Of a stretch of DNA of 64,000 nt, positions 1 to 11,064 are shown piece after piece. The first letter of the stretch is position 1. Every line of letters begins with the position of its first letter. Made by a program: the position numbers and the translations under genes. Below the pieces are notes generated by a model. The model saw only the letters and a program-made list of their open reading frames with translations. It ran no database searches and had not been told where the DNA came from. Source of the DNA: Seminavis robusta (Eukaryota > Bacillariophyta > Bacillariophyceae > Naviculales > Naviculaceae); contig CAICTM010000460.1 of the NCBI GenBank assembly GCA_903772945.1, forward strand, positions 1 through 64,000. Reading direction: 5' to 3'.

Positions 1-1775
1 CGTAAAGTGGGCAATGTCGCCCGTGCGGAGCCACCCCGAGTGACTCAAACATTCGGCAGTTTTGTCGTGATCATCCAAGTAGCCCATCATGACTTGTGGC
101 CCCTTGATGAGTAGTTCCCCGCTTTCGTTTGGAGGCAGGGACTTACCGTCTTCGCCAACAACCTTACCAAAAGTGTTCGGACACAACGGACCGACACTCC
201 CGGGCTTGGCGTTGAAGTCAGAATTGAGTGTGCCCAAGGGGCTCAATTCAGACATGCCCCACCCTTGCTTGACGCAGATACCATCAAAGCGTTTCTTGAC
301 TGCGTTCTCGTTGTCTTCTCCCAAGGGAGCAGCTGCGCTAATGATAGTCTTCAAACTCGACATATCGTATCTTGGTGGATGCAACGACCAAGTAAGTGAG
401 ATCTTGATAGCAATGACCACGGAAATCCTCAAACTATCGCCTGACAATCTTGTTTTGTATCATTTACAAGTGTCACTTACTTGTCGACAATTGGATGCTT
501 TCCCAGCCCCAACATGATAGGAGGCACAAGGTGCGATCTCTCCGGTTTGTGTTCTTGAACAGTTTGGCAGAATTCCTCCAAATCAAATCGTCCTGATGAT
601 GTGATCAGCTCATGTCCCTTCCAAGCAGTGTGAATCATGGATAGCTCAAACGCATAGATATGGAAAAATGGTAGAGGCGAAATCAGCTTGTGGTCCTGCG
701 TAGAACAAATCCTTTAATGAGCGTCATTGGAACCAAAGGGGCATTCGATCACAAATAATTTTCTGTTCTAGCACTTTCTTACCGGCGCAAAAGCCAACCC
801 TTCAATTTCGTGAAATTGAAGTAGATTTACCACCATGTTTTCGTGGGTCAAACATACGCCCTTTGGTTGGCCAGTGGTGCCCGAGCTGAGATTGCGTGAC
901 AAACAAGGGGAGTTGGAAATTGTTTTGTGAGCAAGATCGACCAGACCGGTACTGTGGATGTGAGTGTTTCTTCAAAACTCTTTTTGCTGCACTAACCTGT
1001 AGGGTAGCAGGTAGGGATGGGTTTTGGTGTGTTTATGCATAACTCGACGCGTTTTGGTCAGTCTTTTGTCTGGGTTGTCGAGTAAATCTTTCAAATTGAC
1101 GGTTCCTTCCGGAATCCCTTCGCCTGCCTCATCAGTAATCACAACAATATTTTCAATCCCTGGACAATCCTGCTGAACAGACTCAAGTGCGACGTCGAGC
1201 TTAGATACGTGGACGAACAGGACCTTGGAACGGGATTTTTGCAGCACGGTGGATAGCTCTGAACGTGTATACAGTGGGTTAATGGGAGTGAGCTTGGATC
1301 CACAAAGGGCAACTGCCAGAGAAATGGGCAAGTAGTCACAATGGTTCGGACAGTACAAGGCCACGCATTGATCTTCTTCAATGGCATAATCGTCCAGGAG
1401 AACAGCTCCGACTTGAGTAGCAATATTGTAGTAGTCATCAAAGGAACGTGTCGTGGAAGTGGCAGTGTCTCGGATAGCAATTTGTTCGCCCAAAAATCCG
1501 CCGTTGGGGTTGTGTCCCTTCCAATCCTGCATAACAAATTCTGCCAGAGGCTCGTATGGTCCTTCTGGGACGGGAGGGTATGGACTGTAAGCCAAATTCA
1601 AATCGCAATGATCGGCAAAGGCATTGGTATTCTCAGCACTAGAGAAATCAACACTCCCAGAAGACATGGTTCGATAATTGTTGACAGCAGAGCGACCATG
1701 GCGACGCCAAGTTGGCACCACTCGGCGGACAAGATTAGTTGCAATCATGTTGAACGATACTGAATAGGGATGCAA
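1..1775 (-). CDS. 4-coumarate-CoA ligase-like acyl-CoA synthetase (3' end cut by window edge)
   Basis: ATP-dependent acyl-CoA/aryl-CoA synthetase of the adenylate-forming (ANL) superfamily. It activates a carboxylic acid to acyl-AMP and then to the CoA thioester. Exons inferred from GT-AG sites that keep frame: 1775-997, 951-783, 695-481, 370-1. The joined reading shows the AMP-binding P-loop SSGTTGQPKGV followed by THEN, a GWGMSE motif in exon 4, and the ATPase motif LRTGDIAHF just before the edge. The C-terminal lysine domain lies outside the window. The N-terminus is basic and free of acidic residues (VRRVVPTWRRHGRSAV), which looks like a mitochondrial presequence; an in-frame Met at 1748 gives a cleaner one. 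The motif set fits plant-type 4CL or a fatty-acyl-CoA synthetase; the substrate cannot be told. The family assignment is firm. Confidence 0.9.
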
Positions 1776-3826
1776 TCAAAGGGTTTGGTTCTGAAGAGGG
1801 ACAATGAACGTGTTGGAAATGGCTTTGTGCAACCTTCAACATAGAGAGGTACTAGTACTAGTACCGGTACAACAAAGTGTTTGCTCAGAGAAAGATGGAT
1901 CTTTGCTTTGTCAACGGTTCGGAGTTGGGTGATGGAGTATCTTTGATGACGCCACGATGGACAATAAGTCTTTCAGAGTTCTTCGCCAAAGTGGTACCGT
2001 TTGCCATGCGATTTCGTGAGCTGTTCACTTCAACAAACTCAATCACCAATCTGAAAGCTGGAACCTGGAACCTGGCAAGATAGCTCCAGCTCTAGCTTTA
2101 AGCTAGGTACCTTCCATCTACGGTGGAGGATCACTCTGCTGTTGACAACAGGAGTCTATGCCGGGTTCATACACTGCAAGGCAGCTTTGGGTTGGTTTGG
2201 CGCCTGTTAGCAGCGTACGCCATAATGGTTGTGGTGGTGTCACCAAAGCTGCCTGCCTCGTCAATGGCTTCCCAAAGTTTATGATTAATCATTCACTTTG
2301 TAGCAGCGAGAGTTTCAGAAGCAGCCCATCTTGGCTGGTAGTGCTACACATAGAGTACCTCGAATCTGTCCCAAGACACGGCTCCACTTTGGGAATGCTG
2401 CACATTTGGAGGCCGGCGCAGAAACCGCAAGGCAACCTGGGGTCAACTGGATCTGACTGGACACCACCTGGGGTAACTACATGTATAGGCAATACACCCA
2501 GCCAGTCAGCCATCACGAGAAAGAAGCCAAGCGAACTTTTTGGGTGTCGCCAACGCCATCCACGCTACCTTCCTTTTAACTGTGTAGATCGAGGTCTCCT
2601 TCTCCGCGGGACGGCTGCTCTGGTGGTGAGTCCACTCACTGAGAAGCAAGGAATGGAGGAACCTACCGTATCGGAATATCTACTGTAGTTGACATGGGAA
2701 GCTTTTATTATTATGTGGAAGACTGTCTATTGTGTACCGTAGCGATGATACCCAAGATACCGTAGGAAGAGGTGCGATGTTCGCTGGGTGGAGGCAGTTC
2801 CATTGCCCGTGTCTCCTTTGTATAATTCTACCCCCGTGGTCTATTGGTATTGTTGTGGTTGCTGGTTTGCTGCCTGTTGTCAGCAGCTAGCAGCGTCCGA
2901 CAAGACTTTGTTGACAATCTGCCAGTTGGTTTGCTTGCTCTGGATATGAAGCAGCTATGTTTGAAAGAGATCTGAATGTGATTTCACGTTGTATTGTGCC
3001 CTTGTGGTTAGAAGCCAACTCAGGAATGGCTGTAACGGTTGAGGGCGACAAGCTCAGGGATATCCTCAAACATCATGAAGGCAGAAGTATCGACTCGAAT
3101 GATGTTGCCATGACTGCGATCCGGTCTACCGTTGACACCAGCAAAGTACTTGCGGGTCGCTTGGGCTGGGCTGGCCGCATGGGTAGTGCTGAGAGTCATG
3201 TGGGCCGAGTGAGCCTTGGGAACTGGCATGTCCGAGATCAAGGAGGCACCTGATGGAGTTGCTCGCTCCTCTTGCCAGATCTTCCAGAGGCCACATATCT
3301 GATTTGATGGCATGCTCCCGCTGTGGACAATGTTGTGTTTCTCGATAAAGCTCATGATGTAATTGATTGAGTTGTTTTTGGTGCCGATTGCGGAGTGGTT
3401 GCTTTTTTCCTTGGAGTTTTTGTGTTTTGTTGTGAGCCACATCAAAGAAATCGAGGTCGTAAGAACCCAAATCAATCGAGTCCTTACCATCGGCCTGCCT
3501 GTGCAGCAAAAGGCAACAGCATGTCTTGGACCAAGTCAATCACACATCTCAGACTAAGTTTTTACATCGCACAGGCACCGCATGACTTTGTCCGTAAAAT
3601 GGCGTACACGTACTGCAGTACCTACATACAGCTACTAGTACCCCTTCTGACTCCCACAATCTCACATTCTACGATTACCCTCCGCCTTCGCTTCGAGAGC
3701 TGCAGAGATGTTCGGTTACGATGACGCTTCTCAGCCACTATGCCGGATAGGTTTGTAGCAAGTAGCGACAACGTTTCAGCCTTTGTGGGATGTTTCATTG
3801 AAAAGGAAGCATGCAAGCAATGTACA

Positions 3827-3858
3827 GCTATCATGCTATCATGCTATCATGCTATCAT
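3827..3858. repeat. Tandem repeat (GCTATCAT)x4
   Basis: Four perfect head-to-tail copies of the 8-mer GCTATCAT in intergenic DNA. This is a simple microsatellite with no coding frame around it. Confidence 0.9.
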
Positions 3859-4464
3859 AGGAAGGCAATTGGACGTTCCATTTGGCTTGGGCTGTTTGCG
3901 CTGCTTGTTCAAGCCATTCATTCCTCCAGGCTTTTTTTACGAGTCGACATGACTGTCACTCCACTGCCATACCGCCGCTCAGACACTAACGGTATGCTGC
4001 ACTACTAATTTGCGAATTAAAACAACACACACTGGCCTGCGTACCGGTAGCCCCACATGAAATGCATGGAGTACCGGTACTACCGGTAGCGATCAACCAG
4101 GCCAGCAATGTTGGTTGGGTGTTCAGACAGTGACCTGAAAAACAGTTGGAAGGAACACAACTCACAACCAGCTTGGTTGCCGTTCAAGTCTAGTAGCGTG
4201 CAGCCAGTTTCAAGGCCCCCCTTCCAGCACAACTTGTTGAAGAAGAAGAACTCTTTGGCGGCACAGCCGCTTTGTGGCTTGCTGTCGCAGCGACTGCCTG
4301 GCCAAAGTGTTTGAAATGTAGGTAGAGGTACAGCGTACTGTATGCTTTCCCCTTCCCAGTTCGACCTCTGGCCAAGTGCTACACTACTATTACAGCTAGC
4401 TAGCCGGCCTCCCTCTTGCAAGTCCCAAGAGGGACTTCGGCCTACCGACGTGTACTTTTTTTTT

Positions 4465-4528
4465 AGTCGAATGGTTCGAGTTCTAGTCGAATGGGTCGAG
4501 TGACGAGTCGAGTGACGAGTCGTGTGAC
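4465..4528. repeat. Short degenerate tandem repeat, GTCGA-based
   Basis: AGTCGAATGG and GAGTCGAGTGAC-like words repeat several times (two AGTCGAATGG copies, then three GAGTC(G)(A/T)GTGAC units), about 240 bases upstream of the fibrillin start codon. It could be promoter-proximal simple sequence; no function is visible. Confidence 0.7.
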
Positions 4529-4769
4529 CAGGCCGCTTTTAGCTTTAGTCGCGGAAAATGGTTCGTGCACTGAGTCAGCCTTGGATGCATTCTTCTTTTC
4601 TATTGCATTCCTTACGGGTTGGGAGAAGGCAACGCTCTGTGGCGAGAAAGAAGATCGGAGTGCTGTTGGAGAAAGAGGGTTTCAAGGAACACTCATCTCA
4701 AGGGCGAGCACCAAGACCTACCTTATTCTTCTCAAAACGAGCTGAGTTGCTATCAAATAATTGACTACA

Positions 4770-5882
4770 ATGCAATTCCTGCAAGTATCCCTGTTCGCAG
4801 CCCTTTGGGGATCAGCCAGCGCTTTTACAACCATCAACATTGGTAGCACTCGGCTTCAGCATTCAACCAGATCCATTCTTGTACCAGTACTTGCTAGTAC
4901 CGCTGACGATGATGGTTCTCCAAGCGACGTTTCCCCTCCAGAGGATGACGCGCCGAGCGACAATGGAAGCGGCCCACAAGGCGATGAACCAAGCGATGTG
5001 AATACGGAAATCTCCATGCAGGAGGCTGGAAAGGAATTCGAAACCGTGGAAGCACCCACCGACAATTCGCTTCAAAAGCTCCTGGAGATTGGAGCTCGTA
5101 CTGGAAGAGGTGAATTTGCCAGTTCCGAGGAGAAGAGCTCTGCTTCGGCACTCATTGCCGCTCTGGAAGATAGCCAATCCAGCATGAGTGGAATCATGTG
5201 GCAAGACAAGGTATACGGCCGTTGGGAGCTTGTGTACTGTTCCACAGAGCTCTTTCGAAGCTCGCCATTCTTCATGGCGGGGCGAGCTGTGTGCTCTACC
5301 GATGATCAAGCCCAGCAGTACAATTGGTTTTGTGAGATGCACCGAAAGGCATTGGCAATCAGCACCATTGGAGCAGTCCGACAAATTGTCTCGCCTAGTC
5401 GCCTTATCTCGGAGTTTGAAGTCAAGGCAGGAGCGGTGCCCTTTATCGGGAAATTCTCCCCGTTCAGGTATTCCGGTGGACTTCCCGTCGCTATCGAAGG
5501 TGCTATTGTCAGTTCTGCCGATATTGACATTTCTGACGAAGGCGATGCATGGGAGTTGTTCATGGACACAGTTGAAATCAAAGGCTCAAATCTACCTGGT
5601 TTGAGGCAACTTCTGGACAGTGGTTTGAAGCTGCAGAGTCGACAGCTTGGAAGCTTTCTCGAAAGCAACCTTCCCAACTACAAAAATCCCAAACCAGTCT
5701 TTGAGATGACCTACTTGGATGATCGTATCCGCATCAACCGCGATCAAGACAACAATGTATTCGTCTACGCCAAAGTCAGCAGCAACATGGACCCTACGGA
5801 CTATTCTGGAGTGATGCCGGACCTTGGTGTAACCCGTCTCCTCGAGGGCTTCAATGATTCCATTACCAAGATCTATTTGTAG
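4770..5882 (+). CDS. Plastid lipid-associated protein (PAP/fibrillin family)
   Basis: A 370-residue, intronless protein of the PAP/fibrillin family, lipid-binding proteins of thylakoids and plastoglobules. Residues 1-19 form a signal peptide ending in GSASAF, the cleavage motif of diatom plastid-targeting presequences. Residues 45-100 are an acidic Ser/Pro-rich linker. The domain starts near residue 145 with GRWELVYCSTELFRSSPFF and ends with the family's typical YLDDRIRINRDQDNNVFVY block near 318-337. The start is the ATG at 4770; nine bases upstream an in-frame TTG is also open, but ATG places the signal peptide correctly. The exact fibrillin subfamily is not assigned. Confidence 0.88.
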   Translation: MQFLQVSLFAALWGSASAFTTINIGSTRLQHSTRSILVPVLASTADDDGSPSDVSPPEDDAPSDNGSGPQGDEPSDVNTEISMQEAGKEFETVEAPTDNSLQKLLEIGARTGRGEFASSEEKSSASALIAALEDSQSSMSGIMWQDKVYGRWELVYCSTELFRSSPFFMAGRAVCSTDDQAQQYNWFCEMHRKALAISTIGAVRQIVSPSRLISEFEVKAGAVPFIGKFSPFRYSGGLPVAIEGAIVSSADIDISDEGDAWELFMDTVEIKGSNLPGLRQLLDSGLKLQSRQLGSFLESNLPNYKNPKPVFEMTYLDDRIRINRDQDNNVFVYAKVSSNMDPTDYSGVMPDLGVTRLLEGFNDSITKIYL

Positions 5883-7144
5883 ATATTATGCAGCCATACG
5901 GTATGCAACTATGCAACGGATGAAGGAATCCTCATCACACGATTTTTGCACTCGTGGTGTGGCAACTGGCAATGAGTAATAAAGCAGCCAAGTGGGCATG
6001 TTTCGCGGTGCTGAGGAAAGAGACACAACAGATGTACAAAGCAAAGCTACAACGACAAGGCACAAAATTGTAGATAAAGTAAACATGTGCACTGATTGTG
6101 ATTTGATTTTTCCCCTTCTGTTGCATCATTGGAGGATTGAATTGCAAAGCTAGTTACATACCATACCGTAACTGAACCATGCGGCTGAAAACTGACTCTA
6201 TGGAGCCATCCATGGGCAGCTTCGTTAAAGTCCTGATAGACGGCAGCAAGCGAGACTCCTCTCAAATAGTCCCATTGTTTGTTTGTTCCTCAAGCCGTTC
6301 CTGATAGCCATTCTCGCCCTGAGACAGCCACAGTCAGTTGCTCTTACTAGGACTGGCTTGATACGTGCCCCCATCGCAATGCTATCTGTACTACCGGTTT
6401 TACGGTACCGGTAGGGTCTAGCTACCGTAGGAGACAAAGAATGGTAATAAGGCAGATGCCCCGCTTTCTAGCTCTAGGTCAGCTAACCCAAAGACTAAGA
6501 TGTACACTCGCACTTCGCAAGGTCATTGCCAAGATTCGATTCATCAAACAAAGGATGGCCTTCCTGCTAATCTACTACGGTAGCTAGCTAGAACCTCCCT
6601 CTCTCCACTAGCCAGCAACCCTCTAGCCATAGCTACGCTGCCCTGGAGAAAGCAAAATAGTCAAAATACATGTAGGCAAGAAGACCGGTTGGCTAGCTTG
6701 CGAGTTTGCTGGAGTGGAAGGACCAGCGAGGTCCCAACCAATGCTGGGGCACTCGGAGCTTTGGGAGTGCGCAGCTAGCTCTGCAGGTTGGGTGGGAACG
6801 GTCTGAAAACGTTGCACGTTCTGCAGGAGAGGTACGTAGCACGGGTAACGTATCTCGAAGCTTTTTAACCGCAACTTTCTGGCAATCTGCACACGTTGGC
6901 GCATGTGCCTTTGAAGCCCCATGTTCAGTCAATCTGTGAACGGGACCTCTGGTAGTTGCTATCGTATGTAGAAACCACGTAGTCTCAGTAGACAAGCAAT
7001 GACAATCTTTTATCGCTCGGATCCACAGAATACAAGAAAACTGATGGATGGGCTCACCTCACAATTAATTTTTCACACACTTGTTGTTGTGAAGACTAAA
7101 AAGAATAGTTATCTCTATCCATCCTACTACTACAAAAATCTATC
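5883..7144. other. Intergenic between fibrillin and SAHH
   Basis: No supported gene. Short overlapping frames on both strands have no recognisable domain. A palindrome-rich patch (TACGGTACCGGTAGG near 6402; GTAGCTAGCTAG near 6581) lies in the middle. The last few hundred bases must contain the promoter and 5' leader of the adenosylhomocysteinase gene. Confidence 0.5.
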
Positions 7145-8712
7145 ATGTCCACCGGAGACTACAAAGGTAAATTATTACTAATAATTGGAAGGAACCAATT
7201 TTGATCATTGAGCTACAGAATTTTCTAACTCCAATTGTTGTTTTTATTATACCATTTCCTACCCGACAATTAATTGATCCAACTTCAGTTGCTGATATTT
7301 CCCTCGCCGACTATGGTCGCAAGGATATCCAATTGGCCGAGGTTGAGATGCCTGGTCTTATGGCCTGCCGTGAGGAATTCGGACCTTCTGCTCCCTTGAA
7401 GGCCGCTCGTATCTCTGGATCCCTTCACATGACCATCCAAACCGCTGTCCTTATCGAAACCCTTAAGAACCTCGGAGGTGACATCCGTTGGTGCTCGTGC
7501 AACATTTTCTCCACCCAAGATCACGCCGCTGCTGCCATTGCCCGTGATGAATCTGCCGCTGTCTTCGCCTGGAAGGGAGAATCCCTTGAGGAATATTGGG
7601 AGTGCACTCTCAATGCCATCACCTGGCCCGAGGACGATGGCAAGGGTCATGGACCCGACCTTATTGTTGATGATGGAGGTGATATGACTCTCCTTATCCA
7701 CGAAGGAAAGAAGGCTGAGGACCTTTTCTTGAAGGATGGAACCCTTCCTGACCCCACCTCCACTGACAATGCCGAATTCAAGATTGTGCTTACCATTATC
7801 AAGCGTCTTCTTGAGGCCGGTGAAACTGACAAGTGGAACAAAATTGCCACTCGCTGTATGGGAGTTTCTGAGGAGACCACAACCGGTGTCCACAGATTGT
7901 ACACCATGGAGAAGACCAACTCTCTTCTCTTCACTGCCATCAACGTGAACGACTCTGTCACCAAGTCCAAGTTCGACAACTTGTACGGATGCAAGCACTC
8001 TCTTCCCGATGGTATCATGCGTGCCACTGATGTCATGCTTGCCGGAAAGAAGGCTGTTATCTGCGGATACGGAGATGTTGGAAAAGGATGTGCTGCTGCC
8101 CTTCGTGCTTGTGGATGCATTGTTTTCGTGACCGAAATTGACCCCATCTGTGCCCTTCAGGCATGCATGGAAGGTTTCACCGTCTCCACTTTGGAGGATG
8201 TTGTCGGAGTTGCCGATATCTTCATCACCACCACCGGTAACAAGGGAATTCTTATGTCCAAGGACATGTCCAAGATGAAGAACAACGCCATTGTCGGAAA
8301 CATTGGTCACTTCGATAACGAGATTGACATGGACGGCCTCATGAAGGATGCCAAGCGTATCAACATCAAGCCACAAGTCGACAAGTTCGAATTCTCCGAA
8401 GGAAAGGGAATCATTGTCCTTGCCGAAGGTCGTCTTCTGAACTTGGGTTGTGCCACTGGCCACCCTTCTTTCGTCATGTCTTCTTCGTTCACCAACCAGG
8501 TGTTGGCACAACTGGAACTGTGGAACGAGAAGGACACTGGCAAGTACACTCGGGGTAAGGTGTACGTCCTTCCCAAGACTTTGGACGAGAAGGTCGCCCG
8601 TCTCCACCTTGACGCCCTTGGTGCCAAACTCACCAAGCTCACTGCCGAACAATCCGAGTACATTGGTGTTCCCGTCGATGGTCCTTTCAAGCCCGAAAGT
8701 TACCGTTATTAA
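7145..8712 (+). CDS. AHCY: Adenosylhomocysteinase (S-adenosyl-L-homocysteine hydrolase)
   Basis: An NAD-dependent enzyme that splits S-adenosylhomocysteine into adenosine and homocysteine, keeping the methyl cycle running. It has two exons: 7145-7166 (only 22 bases, coding MSTGDYK plus one base) and 7289-8712. Joined they give 481 residues, the usual length. Visible landmarks are [44 protein letters not shown], the plant/protist-type insert of about 40 residues before [14 protein letters not shown], the Rossmann motif [17 protein letters not shown] near residue 266, [12 protein letters not shown], and the canonical KPESYRY C-terminus. Codon use is strongly biased (few A-ending, many C- and T-ending codons), which fits high expression. 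The family is certain. Confidence 0.98.
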
Positions 8713-9419
8713 ACTTCTGGCGGCTTCAAGCTTCGTGCGAATTTGTAATGTCCGATGCGAGCCAAGCTCCATCGTGCATCACGCTTACATTTAAATAAAA
8801 ATAATTCTCAAGCTTTGCCCCCCCACACAGTTGTCATGATGTATTTGATTTCTTCGCTACCGTAGCTCGGAAGTTGCCTGGCCGGTTACCGTTCTGCCAA
8901 TACTACAACTCGAAGGAGCTTGACTTGTCTTCGACTGCAGGGGCTGGTTGATGAAGATATGCAGCCAATGTGGTGTTTGATGAGAACATAAACATACTGC
9001 AGAAGTGACCAAAAGGAAGCGCGGTCGCGGCAATTGCAAGAACAAATCTGGTTATCCTCCTGGAGTGGACACTGCTGCTTCAGGAACATGGCCCTTAAAG
9101 AGTCCGCTGTAACAAGCAGGAGGGACAGCTTAAGCAGCAGCATCTGATACAGCTGATGAACGGTACATGTTGGAATTTACTAGATTGATTGAATCATTCT
9201 TTCCGCCCAAGATGTCGTGGCAGACCTGGAGCATGCTGCCAAGAGGAGTCTTCGAGATGATTGAGTTTTAAAAATTCTACGTAGTTTATCTGTCGCATTC
9301 ATGCTCGCATATCCATCTTCCTGTTACCGGTGCAGTTCATGCTCGTATATCCATCTTCCTGTAGTAACAGGAACAGTTCACTCAAAGATTTATTTGACAA
9401 TGCAGAGATCTCGATGATC
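8713..9419. other. Intergenic, convergent gene ends
   Basis: This is the 3' flank of adenosylhomocysteinase facing the 3' end of the small basic protein gene. A poly(A)-signal-like AAATAAAAATAA lies near 8792. Around 9296-9380 a roughly 40-base segment (TTCATGCTCGTATATCCATCTTCCTG-like) occurs twice in direct orientation. No gene is supported. Confidence 0.45.
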
Positions 9420-9911
9420 TCATGACCGACGCCGCCTTCCAAGCTTGATTTTCTTGGATCGTCTCGCATTTCGATTACAAGGTCTCTTTCCATGATTAGC
9501 CTTGTGCCTTTTGCTGGATCTGGCATTTCGGTTCATCATCTGGAGTGATTCCCCTTGGATTTCATCTCCAACGATCATCTCTGTTGATTGTGGACCTGTA
9601 GCAGTATCATCTTCTAGGGGTCCCCAAAACATTGTGGGGTCTTCTTTTGGTAACTGCATGGGTGCAAACCCCACAAAGACGGGTGTTCCGGGGTGTCCTT
9701 GCTGGAGGATGACAGGCAATTCTACTCGTACGCCTTGATGGCTGGAGCGATCATGGTTGAAATTCGATGGTTGAGTGCCGAGAACGCTCCCATTATGAAA
9801 AGGGTCACTGTTTCCAGTGAATGTCCCCGTCCATGAGGTCGTCAAGGCCCTTACTACACACGGTCTCTGGGCGGAGCGAACGAAGGATCGTGCAATGGTT
9901 GTTGACAGCAT
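9420..9911 (-). CDS. Small basic protein, probable mitochondrial presequence
   Basis: A 163-residue single-exon protein. The N-terminus MLSTTIARSFVRSAQRPCVV is basic, Ser/Arg-rich and without acids, typical of a mitochondrial presequence. An in-frame Met at 10034 would add 41 residues, but 9911 gives the better targeting peptide. The middle is Pro/Asp-rich and shows no domain. The last 36 residues are extremely basic, with KANHGKRPCNRNARRSKK, as seen in very short ribosomal or ribosome-assembly proteins. I infer a small mitochondrial ribosome-associated protein, but I cannot name the family, and disorder in the middle makes chance coding possible. Confidence 0.5.
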   Translation of the reverse strand: MLSTTIARSFVRSAQRPCVVRALTTSWTGTFTGNSDPFHNGSVLGTQPSNFNHDRSSHQGVRVELPVILQQGHPGTPVFVGFAPMQLPKEDPTMFWGPLEDDTATGPQSTEMIVGDEIQGESLQMMNRNARSSKRHKANHGKRPCNRNARRSKKIKLGRRRRS

Positions 9912-11064
9912 GGCTCTTCTATTGGTTGCACTCTGTGCAGATGCGGCTCTTGTGTTGTGCGGAAGGACAGTGTGTGGTGGTGCGTTTTCGAAGGTCAGTA
10001 TCTTTTGGAAATAAGCCAATGGATCTGGAAGCACGTTGGAGGAACGTTGGCAGGCCTTTGGTGGATGCAGCTTTTGATCCTACCGGTATCCGTACAGTAC
10101 TGTAATGCTGAGGAAAGGTGCTGGTCCAACAGTACGATGCCGTAGCTAGCTAGGAAGACGGAGTTGGGTCTTGATGCTCAGACATACAGGGGTTCAAAGA
10201 GAAAGGTATCAGTGCAACTCTAGTACGTTTATTGTTTGCATTGCTTGTCGAAACTGAATTAACGAGTCTTGTTCTAAAAGCAACATTCACGTTTACTGGC
10301 GCAGATATGGCTTGTGTTTCTTCCGCGGAATTAGTTGACAATATCAAGTATACAGACAAACGCTTCACCAAAGCAAATGAAGCATTCGAAAATTTTTTCA
10401 CGTCGACTCCTTGGCTGCACCCTATCATCAGTAGCCCGTTTGGTTGAGTCTTGGGACGACGATCGTGAAGTAGAGTCTGTGTCTGTGTCTTTGGCATCAC
10501 TCTGCTTGTACCCAGGGCCTCGAAGGTTACTCGGAGCAGAACGGGCTGGATAGGCTGATACGCCGTGGGAAGCATTCGTAGTTGGTGCAACGCGCATGAT
10601 GGCTTTTGTAGTATTTGTCAATCTGTTTGCTTTAGCAGTCAAGGTTTTTGTTTTTATGATGCTGTGGAGGAGTCTTCCATCTTCCATTCCAGTTTTAATT
10701 TCCGTACGGTAGGCAACCAAGCAAGTAGCACCCACCTACTCGTATCTATGACATACTCTACATGTACCTGCCGGTAGCTCTAGCTAGCTCTAGCTGATTG
10801 CTTTCTGGCAGACCCCTGTAGATTGTGGCCCCAATTCATGCTGGTTGCCCGACACGCTTCCCACATTCCGTCATTGGCGAAAGATCGCGCGGTTGAAACC
10901 TGGCGCCAGTGGCACGAATTTCTGAAGGTAACAACAGACAACAGCACCCGCCCCACCCACCGCCCACATCCTGGCAGGAGAACACTTACTTGTTGCTACC
11001 ATACTCAACTGCTCTTGTCTTATCTTATCTTATCTGCTCTTATCAACACACTCCTTCAACCATC
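9912..11064. other. Intergenic upstream of RPA2
   Basis: No supported gene. Opposing frames near 10150-10735 lack recognisable domains or splice structure. CTAGCTAG-type palindromes occur at about 10146 and 10780. The T/C-rich stretch before 11065 probably belongs to the promoter and 5' leader of RPA2. Confidence 0.45.

Larger units (their letters stand above)
1776..4769. other. Intergenic, no supported gene
   Basis: About 3 kb between two divergent genes. Open frames here (for example 2158-2688 +, 3020-3490 - and 3126-3539 -) overlap each other, show no recognisable domain and have no convincing splice structure. The stretch holds short palindrome-rich patches (TACCGGTA near 1861, 4043 and 4072; CTAGCTAG near 4396) and the two simple tandem repeats listed separately. 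Confidence 0.5.

Noticed and set aside
2158-2688. 176-residue plus-strand frame as a gene
   Set aside because: No domain, irregular composition with a Trp/Pro/Ser mix typical of chance frames, and an overlapping antisense frame of similar quality.
7285-8772. 495-residue open frame antisense to adenosylhomocysteinase
   Set aside because: It has no recognisable domain and mirrors a gene with strong codon bias, which leaves few stop codons on the opposite strand. The sense product is a certain enzyme.
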